The notes beneath the pieces are model-generated. The model was not told the origin of the DNA. It saw only the letters and a program-made list of their open reading frames with translations, and did no database searches. Positions 12,982-15,001 of a DNA stretch of 15,001 nt are shown here, piece after piece. How positions within the stretch are numbered: the stretch's first letter is position 1; every line of letters begins with the position of its first letter. Location of the stretch: the NCBI GenBank assembly GCA_919903585.1, contig CAKKST010000155.1:1-15001 (forward strand), given 5' to 3'. The stretch is from Nitrospiria bacterium. Its GTDB lineage: Bacteria > Nitrospirota > CAKKRA01 > 9FT-COMBO-42-15. The translations under genes and the position numbers were made by a program.

Positions 12982-13680
12982 CTATCCAAATAACTGAAAC
13001 AGCAATAATGTAATCAGGGCTCCGAGAACAGCGCCGAGTATAACCTCAAATCTTGTATGCGCCCCTAATGCAATGCGGCTGTGGCTTATAATCAGCGCAA
13101 GGATAAATGTCAGTATGCTAATAAGGGCATTCCGTGTAATAAATAAGACCGAGATCCATACGGCAAATGCCACTGCTGCATGGCCGCTCGGCATCCCGCC
13201 ATAAAGCGGCCTGCCTTTTTTGGAATAGGTCTTGCTCATTATCACTGCAATTATTACAATCACCAGCGCAATAAAGGTTATATGCTCATGGCTGTTTTTT
13301 GCAAAGTCAATGCCTTTCACAAAGGGCTCCTTTATATGGGGATATAATACCAGATAACCTGTTACAACTGCGCCAACAGAGGCAATTAAAACAGCCCCCG
13401 CAGCAGTATCCTTTGCAATCTTTGCGGGCTTGCTGTATGAAGGCGACAGGATATCCACTGTCACCTCAATGGCAGTATTTATCATCTCTGCAAAAAGGAC
13501 AAAGAGGATGGCAAAGGTAAGGATAAGGAATTCTGTCCTTGTGATATTAAGAAAGAGGCTGAAGAATAAAATAGCAGCAGCCACCCAGAAGTGATAGCGC
13601 ATGTGCCTCTGGGTTTTTGCCACATAGAGTATCCCCTCAATGGCAAGATTGACGCTTTCAAGCCAGTTCTTTGGTTTCAT
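12982..13680 (-). CDS. dgkA: Fused diacylglycerol/undecaprenol kinase (DgkA) and PAP2 phosphatase
   Basis: The 232-residue membrane protein joins two enzymes. Residues about 1-115 are a DgkA-type lipid kinase with three membrane helices and the motifs AEMINTAIE (64-72) and KIAKDTAAGAVL (87-98). Residues about 130-232 are a PAP2 lipid phosphatase with K-x6-RP (Lys150, Arg157, Pro158), PSGH (164-167) and SR-x5-H (201-208). The usual third-motif aspartate is Glu212. DgkA makes the lipid phosphate and PAP2 removes one, so the fusion probably handles undecaprenol phosphate/pyrophosphate or related lipids at the inner membrane. The ATG at 13680 lacks a well-spaced Shine-Dalgarno. Repeat copy B separates it from ybeY. 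Confidence 0.88.
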   Translation of the reverse strand: MKPKNWLESVNLAIEGILYVAKTQRHMRYHFWVAAAILFFSLFLNITRTEFLILTFAILFVLFAEMINTAIEVTVDILSPSYSKPAKIAKDTAAGAVLIASVGAVVTGYLVLYPHIKEPFVKGIDFAKNSHEHITFIALVIVIIAVIMSKTYSKKGRPLYGGMPSGHAAVAFAVWISVLFITRNALISILTFILALIISHSRIALGAHTRFEVILGAVLGALITLLLFQLFG

Positions 13681-13730
13681 TTACTTTTAATTCCATCTCT
13701 CCTTCAAAAGGTTTTCTGGTTATCTATATT

Positions 13731-13846
13731 CACCCTCCCCTTAGTCCCCTCCCATCAAGGGAGGGGAGATAACAAGGAAGCTCTCCTCACAAGAGGTAAA
13801 CCTTATAGTCCCCTCTCCCCTTGTGGGAGAGGGTTAGGGTGAGGGG
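13731..13846. repeat. Intergenic C-rich palindromic repeat, copy B (116 bp, two hairpins)
   Basis: Starts CACCCT (13731-13736), ends AGGGTG plus four G. It holds the stems CCCCTCCC/GGGAGGGG and CCTCTCCC/GGGAGAGG found in copy A (9941-10091), in the same orientation, with four transitions between them, but lacks the 35-bp third module. It begins 3 nt after the ybeY stop codon and ends 50 nt before the DgkA-PAP2 ATG. No T-run follows on the minus strand. Confidence 0.88.
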
Positions 13847-13849
13847 GTC

Positions 13850-14290
13850 TTATCTTCGCTTACAGCGATTTAGCAGCTCCCTCTCCTTTTTGCGCATTCG
13901 CAGTTCCTCTTTCTTTCCCCTTTCATGGTCATACCCTGTTAAGTGGAGTATCCCATGAATAAGAAGGAGTGCAATTTCATCGTAAAGGCCATGCCCATTT
14001 TCCTCTGCCTGCTTCTTTGCAGTGTTTGCAGATATTACTATATCGCCGAGGATATCAGGATTAATGCCTGAATATTTCCCCTCCTTCATAGAAAAGGCAA
14101 GGACATCAGTAGTCCTGTCCTTCCCGCGATACATTAGGTTCAGGCCCCTCATCCGGCTATCATTTACAATAAGGATGCTCAATTCAGCATTAGTAAGTCC
14201 CAGCGCCTGCAGAGCCTTTCGGGCCAATCCTTCTAATCTCTCTAACCTTATCTTTATCCTTCTTTGCCTGTTGCTTAGCAATATCTTCAT
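13850..14290 (-). CDS. ybeY: Endoribonuclease YbeY, rRNA maturation factor
   Basis: The protein has 146 residues from the chosen ATG at 14290. It is the zinc-dependent single-strand RNase that matures the 16S rRNA 3' end and acts in ribosome quality control. The metal motif HGILHLTGYDH is at about 112-122, and YRGKDRTTDVLAFS (54-67) is the conserved substrate-side block. The N-terminus (KILLSNRQRR) matches the family start. An alternative GTG at 14299 is possible. The first ~100 nt overlap the end of the upstream HD-phosphodiesterase gene in another frame, which is long for a bacterial gene overlap. The C-terminus is basic (RCKRR), ending 3 nt before a palindromic repeat. Confidence 0.95.
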   Translation of the reverse strand: MKILLSNRQRRIKIRLERLEGLARKALQALGLTNAELSILIVNDSRMRGLNLMYRGKDRTTDVLAFSMKEGKYSGINPDILGDIVISANTAKKQAEENGHGLYDEIALLLIHGILHLTGYDHERGKKEELRMRKKERELLNRCKRR

Positions 14291-15001
14291 CAATAGCACC
14301 GTAATCTGATATCTTCATGCCGGGATAGTCTATCCTGTGATGGAATATCCCTGTGAGCGCCTTTACAAAACTATTAGTTATTGTGCTCAGATCCCTTAGT
14401 GTCAGGTCGCATTCATTTAACTGTTCATCAACAAATATATCCTTTACAATCTTCTCTACAAGATTGGATATCCGTGCCGGCGTGGGATCAACAAGCAGGC
14501 GTGATGATGCCTCAACAGCATCAGCGAGCAGGACTATTGCGGCGATCTTTGTCTGGGGCTTTGGGCCGTGATACCTGTAATCCATCTCATTGATGGACGG
14601 CAGATTCGGGTCGCGGCTCTCCTGCGCCTTGTTATAAAAATAAGTAACTATCCTCGTCCCGTGATGCTGCTGGATGATATCAATTATCTCCTTTGGAAGG
14701 CGGTGCTCCTTCGCAAGCTCAATCCCGTCCTTTACATGGGATATAAGAATCAGGCCGCTCATGCTCGGCGCCAGATTGTCATGCCTGTTTGCGCCTGCCA
14801 TCTGATTCTCAATAAAATATTCGGGCTTGGTTATCTTGCCGATATCATGATAATAGGCTGCAACCCTCGCAAGGAGGGGATTAACCTTTATTGCCTCTGC
14901 TGCTGATTCAGTGAGTGTGCTTACCACCATGCTGTGATGATATGTCCCGGGCGCAACAACAAGGAGCTGTCTTAATATGGGCTGATTCAGATCAAGAAGT
15001 T
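14190..15001 (-). CDS. pgpH: PgpH-like HD phosphodiesterase, C-terminal part (N-terminus outside window)
   Basis: The frame is open from the window edge (15001) through PGTYHHSMVVSTLTE to the stop at 14190, giving about 269 residues of a longer protein. The HD domain is clear: HHS, then AAYYHDIGKITKPEYFIENQ, HDNLAPSMSGLILISHVKDG and QQHHGTRIVTYFY. This is the pattern of the 7TM-HD (PgpH) family, inner-membrane phosphodiesterases that degrade c-di-AMP in characterised members. The extracytoplasmic and seven-helix parts would be upstream, beyond the window. The last ~34 residues (rich in Lys, Arg and Gly) are encoded by DNA shared with ybeY. PgpH followed by ybeY and dgkA is a widespread gene order. 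Confidence 0.88.
   Translation of the reverse strand, partial: LLDLNQPILRQLLVVAPGTYHHSMVVSTLTESAAEAIKVNPLLARVAAYYHDIGKITKPEYFIENQMAGANRHDNLAPSMSGLILISHVKDGIELAKEHRLPKEIIDIIQQHHGTRIVTYFYNKAQESRDPNLPSINEMDYRYHGPKPQTKIAAIVLLADAVEASSRLLVDPTPARISNLVEKIVKDIFVDEQLNECDLTLRDLSTITNSFVKALTGIFHHRIDYPGMKISDYGAIDEDIAKQQAKKDKDKVREIRRIGPKGSAGAGTY

Noticed and set aside
9941..13846. CRISPR array or insertion sequence suggested by repeated C-rich units.
   Set aside because: Units are not regularly spaced, have no spacers, no cas genes and no transposase; they are dispersed palindromic repeats.

Overview
This 15 kb window reads as ordinary chromosome of a Gram-negative (two-membrane) bacterium. Every gene I can support lies on the minus strand, so transcription runs from high to low coordinates. 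The gene content is ADP-heptose synthesis for LPS core, SurA/parvulin-type periplasmic chaperones, Mfd, FtsY, YbeY and a PgpH-type HD phosphodiesterase. Base composition is moderate, with heavy use of ATA, AGA and AGG codons, and many genes start with GTG or TTG. Mfd followed by several parvulins, and abundant C-rich palindromic repeats, fit an uncultured Nitrospirota or deltaproteobacterial-type lineage. That placement is inference; there is no rRNA gene in the window.

Layout in transcription order. (1) 15001-11678: the C-terminal part of a PgpH-like HD hydrolase, ybeY (overlapping it by about 100 nt), a DgkA-PAP2 fusion, a Roadblock/LC7 protein and ftsY. (2) A strong sigma70-like promoter at 11626-11653 precedes gmhA, followed by a deoxyhypusine-synthase-like protein, rfaE2 (hldE C-terminal type), mfd and three consecutive SurA/PpiC-type proteins (two probable lipoproteins, one secreted), ending at 3076. 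(3) After a 155-nt spacer with a possible promoter come a TIM-barrel sugar isomerase/epimerase-like protein, an AmgK-like sugar kinase, a MurU-like nucleotidyltransferase, and the N-terminus of an MFS-like transporter cut by the window edge at base 1.

Functionally, region 1 covers RNA maturation, c-di-AMP and lipid carrier turnover, and membrane targeting. Region 2 makes the heptose nucleotide precursor and supplies periplasmic folding factors, with transcription-coupled repair in between. Region 3 may salvage MurNAc/GlcNAc into a nucleotide sugar.

The most distinctive feature is a set of dispersed C/G-rich palindromic repeats. Two near-identical copies (116 and 151 bp) sit directly behind stop codons, at 13731-13846 and 9941-10091. 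Three more palindromes lie in frame inside essential or highly conserved genes: two in mfd and one in ftsY. The ones in mfd near 8.5 kb and in ftsY are the same element read in two different frames. I see no phage, CRISPR array, insertion sequence, tRNA or rRNA. I do not see a clear new defence or mobile system. The best candidates for novelty are the protein-coding repeat insertions, the DHS-like protein between the heptose genes (apparently lacking the DHS catalytic lysine), and the degenerate active sites in the tandem parvulins.
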